Of a stretch of DNA of 64,000 bases, positions 1-7,843 are shown piece after piece (positions within the stretch are counted from its first letter, which is position 1; each line of letters opens with the position of its first letter). Under the pieces are notes generated by a model. The model was not told the origin of the DNA and made no database searches. It saw nothing but the letters and a program-made list of their open reading frames with translations. Source of the DNA: Corynebacterium xerosis NBRC 16721 = ATCC 373 (GTDB lineage Bacteria; Actinomycetota; Actinomycetes; Mycobacteriales; Mycobacteriaceae); contig NZ_BCRD01000005.1 in the NCBI RefSeq assembly GCF_001552415.1, positions 62,001-126,000 on the forward strand, written 5' to 3'. The position numbers and the translations under genes were made by a program.

Positions 1-2505
1 GACGCGATCGTCGACTCCTTCATCGCCTGGACGCGGGATTCGGGCATCACGCTGTACCCCGCGCAGGAGGAGGCGACGCTGGCGCTGGCCGGCGGTGACC
101 ACGTCATCCTGGCCACACCGACGGGTTCGGGAAAGTCGATGGTGGCCATCGCCGCTCATTTCGCGGCGTTGGCCCGCGGTCAGCGCAGTTTCTACACCGC
201 GCCGATCAAGGCTCTGGTCAGCGAGAAGTTCTTCGCCCTGTGCGAGGTCTTCGGGGCGGAGAACGTCGGCATGATGACCGGCGACGCGACCGTCAACGGC
301 GGCGCGCCGATCGTGTGCGCCACCGCGGAGATCGTGGCCAACATCGCGTTGCGCGAGGGGCCCGACGCCCACATCGACCAGGTTGTCATGGACGAGTTCC
401 ACTTCTACGCCGAACCGGACCGCGGTTGGGCGTGGCAGGTGCCGCTGCTGCTGCTCAACCGCGCGCAGTTCCTGCTCATGTCGGCCACGCTCGGCGACGT
501 GTCCATGTTCCGGAAGGACCTCAAGCAGCGCACCGGCACCGACGTCGAGCTCGTCGCGGGCACGACCCGCCCGGTGCCGCTGGATTTCCATTACGTGCAC
601 ACGCCCGTCCACGACACCCTCGACGAGCTGCTCGCCGACGGCAAGGCGCCCATTTACGTGGTGCACTTTTCGCAGCGCGAGGCCGCGGAGCGCGCGCAAG
701 CGTTGACCGGCCTGAAACTGCTGACCCCGGAGGAGAAGGAGAGGATCCGGGAAGAGATCGGTGATTTCCGCTTCACGACGTCCTTCGGCCGGGTCCTGTC
801 GAAGCTGGTGCGCCAGGGCATCGGCGTCCACCACGCAGGCATGCTGCCGAAGTACCGGCGCCTGGTCGAACGACTGTCGCAGACCGGCCTGCTCAAGGTC
901 ATCTGTGGCACCGACACGCTGGGCGTGGGCATCAACGTGCCCATCCGCACGGTGCTGATGACCGGCCTGGTCAAGTACGACGGCACCCGCCAGCGCATTC
1001 TCAAGTCCCGCGAGTTCCACCAGATCGCCGGTCGCGCGGGCCGTGCGGGCTACGACACCGAGGGCACGGTCGTGGTGCAGGCCCCGGACCACGAGATCGA
1101 GAACTTCAAGCTGCGCCGCCGTGCCGGGCAGGACGAGGCGAAGATGAAGAAGCTTCGCCTCAAGGCCGCGCCGAAGGGCGAGGTCACGTGGTCGCAGCAG
1201 GCCTACGACAAGCTCGTCGATCAGCCGCCGGAGGCTTTGACCAGCCGTTTCCGCGTCAGCAACGGGATGTTGCTCAACGTCATCGCCCGCGGCGGCGACA
1301 CCTTCGCCAACATGCGGGATCTGCTGCGCGGCAACCATGACACGCGCCACCAGCAGAACCAGGCGATCCTGACGTCGATCGAGCTCTACCGCGGCCTGGT
1401 CGCCGCCGGCATCGTCGAGGAACAGGAGGGCCCGGGCGGCGCCGACGACATCCGGCCGCGCCTGACGGTGGAGCTGCAGCGCGACTTCGCGCTGAATCAA
1501 CCGTTGGCCCCCTTCGCACTGGCGGCGCTGGAGCTGCTCGATACGGAGGCCGACGACTACGCGCTCGACGTCATCTCGGTGTTCGAGGCCATCCTCGACG
1601 ACCCGCGCCAGCTGCTCACCGCACAGCAGAAGGCGGCCCGTGGCGCGGAGATCGCTGCGCTGAAGTCGGAGGGCGTCGACTACACCGAGCGCATGAACAT
1701 CGTCGAGGACATCACGTGGCCGAAGCCGCTGGAGGAGGAACTGGAGCAGGCCTTCCAGACTTACGCCAAGGGCCATCCGTGGGTCCGCGAGTTCGAACTG
1801 TCCCCCAAGTCGGTGGTCCGCGAGATGGTGGAAAAGGGCATGACCTTCTCCGACGTCGTATCCGAGTACGGCATCGCCCGCGCCGAGGGCGTCCTTCTGC
1901 GCTACCTCACCGACGCCTGGCGTACGCTGCGGCACACGCTCCCCCGCGAGGCGTCCAACGACGAGCTCGCCGACATCGTCGAGTGGTTGGGCGAGTTGAT
2001 CCAGCAGGTGGATTCCTCGCTGGTCGACGAGTGGGCGCGCATGGCCGACCCGGACAAGCCCGTCGACGAAGAGACGCTGCGCGAGGCGGCGTTCGGCGGC
2101 GACGAGTCGCGCCCGCTGACGGGCAACGTCCGCGCGTTCACGCGCATGGTGCGCAACCTGATGTTCCGCCACGTGCAGCTGTTCGCCTATGAGAAGGAAC
2201 GCGAACTGGCCGAGCTCGATTCGCTCGTCGACGACGCACCGGACTGGCCGTCGCTGATGGACGACTATTTCGGCGAGTACGACGACGTGGATCTCGGCCC
2301 CGCCGCGCGGGGGCCGGAGCTGTTCCGCGTGGACATGGCCCACACGACCAACGATGCCGCCGACGGCCGTCTCTGGAGGGTCGAGCAGACCATCCTCGAC
2401 CCCGAGGACGACCGCGGCTGGCGGTTGATCGCCGTAGTGGATCTGGCGGCCTCCGATGAGGCCGGCGAGGTGCGCCTGCGTTCACTCGAGGTCAAGGCCG
2501 GCTGA
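1..2505 (+). CDS. SKI2/Mtr4-like DEAD-box RNA helicase, 5' end cut by window
   Basis: The reading frame is open from base 1, so the gene begins upstream; 834 residues are visible. A Walker A motif (ATPTGSGKS) lies at about nt 112-138, a DEFH box at about 388 in place of DEVH, a SAT-type motif III (LLMSATL) near 475, and a QIAGRAGRAG motif VI near 1020. This order defines a superfamily 2 helicase of the Ski2/Mtr4 group. The long C-terminal half after about residue 400 resembles the DUF3516-type extension of actinobacterial members. The family unwinds RNA with ATP; the exact role here is inferred to be RNA processing or decay. It converges on oxyR with 12 bp between the stop codons. Confidence 0.9.
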   Translation, partial: DAIVDSFIAWTRDSGITLYPAQEEATLALAGGDHVILATPTGSGKSMVAIAAHFAALARGQRSFYTAPIKALVSEKFFALCEVFGAENVGMMTGDATVNGGAPIVCATAEIVANIALREGPDAHIDQVVMDEFHFYAEPDRGWAWQVPLLLLNRAQFLLMSATLGDVSMFRKDLKQRTGTDVELVAGTTRPVPLDFHYVHTPVHDTLDELLADGKAPIYVVHFSQREAAERAQALTGLKLLTPEEKERIREEIGDFRFTTSFGRVLSKLVRQGIGVHHAGMLPKYRRLVERLSQTGLLKVICGTDTLGVGINVPIRTVLMTGLVKYDGTRQRILKSREFHQIAGRAGRAGYDTEGTVVVQAPDHEIENFKLRRRAGQDEAKMKKLRLKAAPKGEVTWSQQAYDKLVDQPPEALTSRFRVSNGMLLNVIARGGDTFANMRDLLRGNHDTRHQQNQAILTSIELYRGLVAAGIVEEQEGPGGADDIRPRLTVELQRDFALNQPLAPFALAALELLDTEADDYALDVISVFEAILDDPRQLLTAQQKAARGAEIAALKSEGVDYTERMNIVEDITWPKPLEEELEQAFQTYAKGHPWVREFELSPKSVVREMVEKGMTFSDVVSEYGIARAEGVLLRYLTDAWRTLRHTLPREASNDELADIVEWLGELIQQVDSSLVDEWARMADPDKPVDEETLREAAFGGDESRPLTGNVRAFTRMVRNLMFRHVQLFAYEKERELAELDSLVDDAPDWPSLMDDYFGEYDDVDLGPAARGPELFRVDMAHTTNDAADGRLWRVEQTILDPEDDRGWRLIAVVDLAASDEAGEVRLRSLEVKAG

Positions 2506-2517
2506 CCCCGCTGAGGA

Positions 2518-3456
2518 TCAGTCCTCGGCGATGGCCTTCTCGTAGGACTGCTTGACCAGCTCGCCGATGCGGGAGAACTCGTCGCCGCGCACCGAGGACG
2601 CGCGGTGGACCAGGCCGACGGTGCGGCCGGGACGGGCGGGGCCCTCGAAGCGGGCGGTGGCCAGGCCCGGGCGCTGGGCCTCGACCTTCAGGGCCGAGGC
2701 CGGAACCAGGGTTTCGCCGAGGCCGCCGGCGACGCACTGCACGACCGTTGACAGGGACGCCGCGCGGGTCTCCAGGCCGAGGGTGTCCTCGCGGTGGGCG
2801 TCGACGCGGCGGCACAAATCGAGCACCTGGTCGCGCAGGCAGTGGCCGTCGTCAAGCAAAAGCAGGTCCAAGTCGCCGAGGACGTCCAGGGGCACGTCGT
2901 CGCGCCCGGCCAGGGCGTGGCCCTCGGGCAGGACGAGGTGGAACTCCTCCTCGTACAGCGGGGTCTCCGCGAAGGAGGACACGCCGGAGGGCAGGGCCAG
3001 CACCGCGGCGTCGATGGCGCCGGAACGCAGGGCCTCGATGAGGTGCGCGGTCGGCTCCTCGACGATGCGCGGCTCCAGCTCCGGCAGCTCCTCGCGGACG
3101 CTGAGCAGGAAGTTGGGCAGGATATAGGGCGCGATCGTCGGAATGAAACCGATGGCCAGCGGGCCGGCGAGCTCATCGGTGCGGCCCGACGCGCGGGCGA
3201 CGATGTCGTCCACGATCTCCGAGACCTGGCGCGCGTAGGGCAGGATGCCGCGGCCGAGTGGCGTGACCAGGACCCGACGGGTCGAGCGCTCCACGAGCTG
3301 GACGCCGAGGCCACCTTCGAGGGTGGACAGCGCCTGTGACAGGGACGGCTGGGAAATGCCGAGTCGCTGGGCGGCCTGGCCGAAGTGGCCGGTGTCCGCG
3401 ATCGCGACGAACGCGCGAAGCTGAGGCAGGGTGGGGCGGTATTCGCGATTACGCAT
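2518..3456 (-). CDS. oxyR: LysR-family hydrogen peroxide sensor OxyR
   Basis: 312 residues. The N-terminal winged helix-turn-helix reads TLPQLRAFVAIADTGHFGQA with the typical ISQPSLSQAL recognition helix, followed by a LysR substrate domain. Two cysteines nine residues apart (GHC...DLC, about residues 205 and 214) match the peroxide-sensing disulfide pair of OxyR. The ATG at 3456 gives the conserved MRNREYRPTLPQ start; an upstream GTG at 3477 is possible but less likely. It is divergent from ahpC, which it probably controls. In corynebacteria OxyR represses or activates catalase, dps and iron-sulfur repair genes; the target here is inferred from position. Confidence 0.95.
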   Translation of the reverse strand: MRNREYRPTLPQLRAFVAIADTGHFGQAAQRLGISQPSLSQALSTLEGGLGVQLVERSTRRVLVTPLGRGILPYARQVSEIVDDIVARASGRTDELAGPLAIGFIPTIAPYILPNFLLSVREELPELEPRIVEEPTAHLIEALRSGAIDAAVLALPSGVSSFAETPLYEEEFHLVLPEGHALAGRDDVPLDVLGDLDLLLLDDGHCLRDQVLDLCRRVDAHREDTLGLETRAASLSTVVQCVAGGLGETLVPASALKVEAQRPGLATARFEGPARPGRTVGLVHRASSVRGDEFSRIGELVKQSYEKAIAED

Positions 3457-3520
3457 ACCTATGAGCTTACACGACACTGTTTCGAATTACCTCTTGACTT
3501 CGCCGGGTTTCATAGGCATA
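3454..3520. promoter_or_regulatory. Imperfect inverted repeat, candidate OxyR site
   Basis: CATACCTATG at 3454-3463 overlaps the oxyR start and is mirrored by CATAGGCATA at 3511-3520, which overlaps the -10 of the ahpC promoter (8 of 10 positions complementary). The spacing and place suit LysR-type half sites, but no binding data exist. Confidence 0.35.
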
Positions 3521-3522
3521 AT
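3494..3522 (+). promoter_or_regulatory. ahpC promoter
   Basis: TTGACT at 3494-3499 and CATAAT at 3517-3522 are separated by exactly 17 bp, a near-consensus sigma-A promoter. The predicted transcript would have a leader of about 155 nt before ahpC. Confidence 0.7.
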
Positions 3523-3682
3523 GGTCCGTGCACCGGATGGAGCGATTGTTTTGCCAGGTGCGAATCCTTGATGGGGGACGTGTCATCTACCCCCGCGAGG
3601 TTCGGAATTTCTGGAGCTCCTGCCCGATCGCACCGTACGAATCATATTTTCGACTTTGAAGCCGATTCTTTAGGAGGATCAC

Positions 3683-4279
3683 ATGGCTCTGCTCACCGTT
3701 GGCGACCAGTTCCCCGAGTTCAACCTCACCGCCCTCAAGGGCGGCAACCTCCGCGAGGCCAACGCCGCCTCGCCGGACGACTACTTCGAGCAGGTCACCA
3801 ACAACTCGTACGAGGGCAAGTGGAAGATCGTCTTCTTCTACCCGAAGGACTTCACCTTCGTCTGCCCGACCGAGATCGCCGCGTTCGGCAAGCTGAACGA
3901 GGAGTTCGAGGACCGCGACACCATCGTGCTCGGCGGCTCCGGCGACAACGAGTTCTCCCACTTCAACTGGCGCGCCACCAACGAGGAGCTCCTCGAGGTG
4001 CCGTTCCCGATGTTCGCCGACGTGCGCCACGACCTGATGCGCGCCCTGGGCGTCGAGAACGCCGACGGCGTCGCCGACCGCGCGACCTTCATCATCGACC
4101 CGGATGGCGTCATCCAGTTCGTCTCCGTCACCCCGGACGCCGTCGGCCGCAACGTCGACGAGGTCCTGCGCGTCCTCGACGCCCTGCAGTCGGAGGAGGT
4201 CTGCGCCTGCAACTGGCAGAAGAACGACCCGACCAAGAACATCGACAAGATGGACGTCCTGAAGCAGGAGCTGAAGTAA
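3683..4279 (+). CDS. ahpC: Alkyl hydroperoxide reductase peroxiredoxin AhpC
   Basis: 198 residues, typical 2-Cys peroxiredoxin. The peroxidatic cysteine sits in KDFTFVCPTEIAAF (about residue 57) and the resolving cysteine in EEVCACNW near residue 174. It reduces hydrogen peroxide, organic peroxides and probably peroxynitrite, being recycled in actinobacteria by AhpD and the lipoamide system. A strong ribosome site AGGAGG (3672-3677) fixes the ATG. It forms an operon with ahpD three bases downstream and is divergent from oxyR. Confidence 0.98.
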   Translation: MALLTVGDQFPEFNLTALKGGNLREANAASPDDYFEQVTNNSYEGKWKIVFFYPKDFTFVCPTEIAAFGKLNEEFEDRDTIVLGGSGDNEFSHFNWRATNEELLEVPFPMFADVRHDLMRALGVENADGVADRATFIIDPDGVIQFVSVTPDAVGRNVDEVLRVLDALQSEEVCACNWQKNDPTKNIDKMDVLKQELK

Positions 4280-4282
4280 TAC

Positions 4283-4807
4283 ATGAGCATCGACAACCTT
4301 CGTTCCGGCCTGCCGGAGTACGCCAAGGATCAGAAGCTGAACCTGGGCTCCCTGACCCGTTCCACCGAGCTGAGCGAGCAGCAGCTGTGGGGCACCCTCC
4401 TGGCGTCGGCGGCCGCGACCCGCAATGACACCGTCTTCTCGGAGATCTCCGAGGAGGCCAAGGAGCACCTGTCCGACGAGGCTTTCGAGGCCGCGCTCGG
4501 CGCCGCCACCGTCATGGCGATGAACAACGTCGCCTACCGCGCCAAGGGCTGGCTCGGCGACGACTACGCCCAGGTGAAGTTCGGCCTGCGCATGAACATC
4601 ATCTCGAAGCCCGGCGTGGAGAAGGCCGACTTCGAGCTGTGGTCGCTGGCCGTGTCCACGATCAACGGCTGCGAGCACTGCGCCGTCGCCCACGACAAGA
4701 CCGTCCGCGAGGAGGGTCTGACCAAGGAGCAGGTGTGGGAGGCCGTGAAGATCGCTGCGGTGATCCAGGCCATCGCCCAGACCGTCCAGGTCGAGGGCGC
4801 GCGCTAA
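4283..4807 (+). CDS. ahpD: Alkyl hydroperoxide reductase AhpD
   Basis: 174 residues, the usual length. The CxxC redox pair is in [13 protein letters not shown] (about residues 130-133) with the downstream histidine of the AhpD proton relay. The protein carries electrons from dihydrolipoamide (via Lpd and SucB) to AhpC. The start codon lies three bases after the ahpC stop, implying translational coupling. A strong hairpin follows the gene at 4865. Confidence 0.97.
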   Translation: MSIDNLRSGLPEYAKDQKLNLGSLTRSTELSEQQLWGTLLASAAATRNDTVFSEISEEAKEHLSDEAFEAALGAATVMAMNNVAYRAKGWLGDDYAQVKFGLRMNIISKPGVEKADFELWSLAVSTINGCEHCAVAHDKTVREEGLTKEQVWEAVKIAAVIQAIAQTVQVEGAR

Positions 4808-4864
4808 GCGCTCCCCATTGCGCCGGTTCGCGTCGGCGCTGCGCCGGGTGCTCCCGGCACACCG

Positions 4865-4910
4865 AAACCGCCGCACTCCCCCGATCAATCGGGTGGCGTG
4901 CGGCGGTTTT
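4865..4910. terminator. Rho-independent terminator between ahpD and the phosphatase gene
   Basis: A perfect 12-bp stem (4865-4876 with 4898-4909) is followed by TTTT on the plus strand and has AAA on its left side, so it can serve both the ahpD transcript and the converging phosphatase gene. Confidence 0.8.
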
Positions 4911-4977
4911 CGCGTGCGGTGGTTTTTCGGGTGCGGCCGTCGTCGCGCGCGGGACTTCCACGCGGACCGTGAGCTTG

Positions 4978-6291
4978 CTAGCGGACCAGCTTGCCCTCGC
5001 CGCACTTGTCGATGGTGAACTCGTCGAGGACGCTCCCGGCGCCGGCGGCGTCGTTGGAGGTGACGCGATCGTCGCCTTCGACGGTGATGACCGCCGTGAC
5101 CTCCATCGTGCAGGCGTCGACGGTGATCTTCTGGAACGTCGACGTCTGCTGCGCCCACACCGCCCGCTCGGCGCCTTGACCGGACCACGACGGGTTGTCG
5201 GCGGAGGTCTCGTAGAACTTCGATCCCGCGGTGGCGACCATGTACACCGGGCCGGTGTTGACCCCGTCGACGACGTTGGCGGTCTTGTGGCCGCGGGCGT
5301 AGGCGTGGTCGTGGCCGTTGAGCACCAGGTCCACGTTGTGCCGCTCGATGGTCTCGGCGAAGGCATCGCCGTAGGACCGGTCGTCCCGGGCGGTGCCGGC
5401 GTTGTGGACCGGCTGGTGGAACATGACGACCGACCACTGGTTGGGGTTGTCGGCCAGGGCGGCGTCCAGGAACTCGCGCTGCTGGTCCAGGAAGATGGAG
5501 TTGGCCATCAGCGTGATGATGCGCACCCCGCCCCGATCGACGTAGTACGTGGCGTTGCGCAAGATCTCGGGGCCGTTGGCCGGGTGCGTGTAGTGGTTGT
5601 TGTACACCGTGGCGAACGGGTCGACCGTGAACTCGTGGTTGCCGATGGCGGCCAACAACGGCGTGGTCGCGGGCTTGCCGTCCATCGCGGCGTACCAGTC
5701 GCCCCACTCCCCGTCCAGGTGGGCCTGGTCGATCATGTCGCCGGACTGCAGGATCAGCTCGGCGTCGGGAACGGTGGCGAACGCCGATTGCGCCGTCGTG
5801 CGCCATTCCTCCGTCAGCCCGTTCTGGGCGTCGCCGAAAAAGAGCATGTCGACGGGGCCGGCGTGGCCGTCGGGCGCGGTGCTGAACTGGCGCCACGGCC
5901 CGGCGTCACCACCGGCGGTGACGATGCGGTACTCGTAGGCCGTGGCCGGGGCCAGATCGGTCATTGCCGCCGTCTGGTGGATTCCACCGGCAAGCGCGGT
6001 CCCCTTGGGCGTCGCGTCGACCCGGACGGACTCCGCGTCGCCGCCGGCCGGGCGGTACTCCACCGCGGCACCCTGTTCGGCGGCGCGGAACGTGACGGTC
6101 ATGCCGCGGGCGGCGTCGGCGGCCGGGGCCAGAATGACGCGCTCGGCGACGTCGTGGGCGGGCGCGGCCGGCTGGGCTGCGGCGACGCCGGTGAGCGCGG
6201 TAATGGCGGTGGCACCGGCCAAGGCGCTCGCGGCGAGCACGGCGGTGATGGGGGCGGCGGGACGTCGTGAAGCGACGATGCGGGAATTCAC
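4978..6291 (-). CDS. Secreted purple acid phosphatase-like metallophosphoesterase
   Basis: 437 residues from a GTG at 6291. A basic N-terminus and hydrophobic stretch ending in an AQPA/A-type site (about residues 1-40) indicate Sec export. A fibronectin-like N-terminal domain (about 50-150) resembles purple acid phosphatases. The metallophosphoesterase core carries FFGDAQ, SGDMID, IGNHEF, MFHQPVH and NGHDHAYARG, which supply the metal-binding Asp, Asn and His residues. The family hydrolyses phosphomonoesters; substrate unknown. The reading frame stays open far upstream, but only this start gives a signal peptide. Confidence 0.88.
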   Translation of the reverse strand: MNSRIVASRRPAAPITAVLAASALAGATAITALTGVAAAQPAAPAHDVAERVILAPAADAARGMTVTFRAAEQGAAVEYRPAGGDAESVRVDATPKGTALAGGIHQTAAMTDLAPATAYEYRIVTAGGDAGPWRQFSTAPDGHAGPVDMLFFGDAQNGLTEEWRTTAQSAFATVPDAELILQSGDMIDQAHLDGEWGDWYAAMDGKPATTPLLAAIGNHEFTVDPFATVYNNHYTHPANGPEILRNATYYVDRGGVRIITLMANSIFLDQQREFLDAALADNPNQWSVVMFHQPVHNAGTARDDRSYGDAFAETIERHNVDLVLNGHDHAYARGHKTANVVDGVNTGPVYMVATAGSKFYETSADNPSWSGQGAERAVWAQQTSTFQKITVDACTMEVTAVITVEGDDRVTSNDAAGAGSVLDEFTIDKCGEGKLVR

Positions 6292-6367
6292 TGTTCGGTT
6301 GCTTTCGGGTCGTGCGGCGGTGCGGGCGTGGCCCGTCGGACCCGACGATGATCCCCGATACACATGA

Positions 6368-6408
6368 CCCCGGAGCGTCCGCCGGGTGAACGGCGGGCGA
6401 CTCCGGGG
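6368..6408. terminator. Strong hairpin between two minus-strand genes
   Basis: Left arm 6368-6384 pairs with right arm 6391-6408 (CCCCGGAG with CTCCGGGG plus an inner CCGCCG/CGGCGG) with a small bulge and a six-base loop. It lies after the stop of the membrane protein gene (6450) and before the phosphatase gene, so it probably ends the former's transcript. No clear T-run. Confidence 0.6.
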
Positions 6409-6449
6409 TGAGTGCCGAATGAAATGGTGCGGCGGCGGCGCGGAAACCG

Positions 6450-7715
6450 CTACGCCATGGGCACGGGGCGGCGTCCGCCGATGAGCTGGCGGTAGATCTC
6501 CGCGTAGGCGACCATCTGGATCGGCATGGTGTACAGCGCACCGATGTAGCAGAGCATGATGCCGATGGCGCCGACCAGGCCGGCCAGCAGCATTGCGCCG
6601 AGAACCGACCAGAATCGGCCCTTGACCAGGTTCCACGCCAGTGCGGGGGCCTCCAGCACCTTCGCGCGGCCGTCCATGACCAGCAGCGGGATCAGCGCGG
6701 TGATCGGGGCCACGGCGATGGAACCGGCGATGAGGAGGAGGTAGGACAAGAGGACCAGTGCCCCGCCCGCGCCCTCGGACTGCGTCGACGTGCCGAGCCC
6801 CACGAACATCAGGATGTAACCCGGGATCTGCGCGGCTACGGCCATCAGGCCGGAAATCAACCACGCGCCGATCAGCGCGCCCCATCGGTTGACCCGGAAG
6901 AAGGTGCCGAAGGAGGGCCTGCGGCCGTCGATTTCCTCGAATGCGCCTCGGTACATGAACACCATGACCACGAACATCAAGGCGAACAACACCGGGTACA
7001 TGAGCAAGATCCCGGTGAACGCCGCACCGATGCCCGCCGCCGACGGATCGACGGACGTGGGGTCGGACGGGTCGTACGCCGAAATGCTCGAGAACAGGCC
7101 ACCGAAGATGACCGTCATGAACACCAGGAAAAGCACGACGAGCGACACGATGGCGAGGGCGGAAAACCCGAGCCACGGTCCGATGTTGGCGTTGACGCGC
7201 TTGAAGGCGGTCGACAACGGCTGCGTGATGTTGAACGGCGCCGGGCCCGAGAACACGGGGGACGTCGGCGGCTCGTCGCCACCGGGCTGGGCCACGCCCA
7301 CGCCGGGGTCACCGAAATTCTGCTGGGAGAACTGGCCCTGGCCCGCGTAACCGCCGTAGCCCTGGTAACCCTGCTGGCCCTGGTAGCCCTGGTAACCCTG
7401 CTGGCCGTACTGGCCCTGGTCGCCCGGGAAACCCTGCTGGCCGTAGGGGTCCTGGCCGTACTGGTTTCCGCCGTACTGGCCCTGCTGACCGTAAGGGTCC
7501 TGGCCGTACTGATTCGGGTCGTAACCCTGCTGGCCATGGGGGCCCGACTCACCGGACTGGCCCGACTGGCCCTCGTTCCAGCCGCCCTGGTCTCCCTGGC
7601 CATAGCCGTAGCCGTAGCCGTTGCCGTTGCCCTGGCCGTTGCCGTTGCCCTGGCCGGGCTGCCCGTCGGAATTGTCCCCGGGTTGGCCGTCGGGGCGACC
7701 CTTGTCTTCGGTCAT
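6450..7715 (-). CDS. Membrane protein with Q/G/Y-rich disordered N-terminus
   Basis: 421 residues. Residues 1-165 are low complexity, built from repeats such as NQYGQDPYGQQG and QGYQGYQGQQGYQGYGG. From about residue 178 there are five or six hydrophobic helices, with a short conserved-looking soluble loop (EEIDGRRPSFGTFFRVNRWG) in the middle. The ATG at 7715 has an AGGAG ribosome site. The C-terminal half resembles uncharacterised actinobacterial multi-pass proteins whose N-termini are often proline- or glutamine-rich; function unknown. Similar exported or membrane proteins are often cell-envelope factors, but that is only a guess. Confidence 0.8.
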   Translation of the reverse strand: MTEDKGRPDGQPGDNSDGQPGQGNGNGQGNGNGYGYGYGQGDQGGWNEGQSGQSGESGPHGQQGYDPNQYGQDPYGQQGQYGGNQYGQDPYGQQGFPGDQGQYGQQGYQGYQGQQGYQGYGGYAGQGQFSQQNFGDPGVGVAQPGGDEPPTSPVFSGPAPFNITQPLSTAFKRVNANIGPWLGFSALAIVSLVVLFLVFMTVIFGGLFSSISAYDPSDPTSVDPSAAGIGAAFTGILLMYPVLFALMFVVMVFMYRGAFEEIDGRRPSFGTFFRVNRWGALIGAWLISGLMAVAAQIPGYILMFVGLGTSTQSEGAGGALVLLSYLLLIAGSIAVAPITALIPLLVMDGRAKVLEAPALAWNLVKGRFWSVLGAMLLAGLVGAIGIMLCYIGALYTMPIQMVAYAEIYRQLIGGRRPVPMA

Positions 7716-7843
7716 GGTGGAGTGCTCCTAATGCGTCGATAAACGTCGATTGCAGGTTCACAGTGTAAAACGTTCGCGTCCCACCCGCTCGACCCGGCCC
7801 GCTTGACCCGGCCCACGGCAGCCGCCTCACTGCAGCCGGGCCG

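Noticed and set aside
3587..5896. Very long open frame on the minus strand across ahpC-ahpD
   Set aside because: It is antisense to clear ahpC and ahpD and its product is Arg/His/Gly-rich low complexity; such open frames are common in GC-rich DNA.
4978..7176. A 732-residue phosphatase gene
   Set aside because: The upstream extension is out-of-frame antisense of the membrane protein gene; the GTG at 6291 gives a signal peptide.
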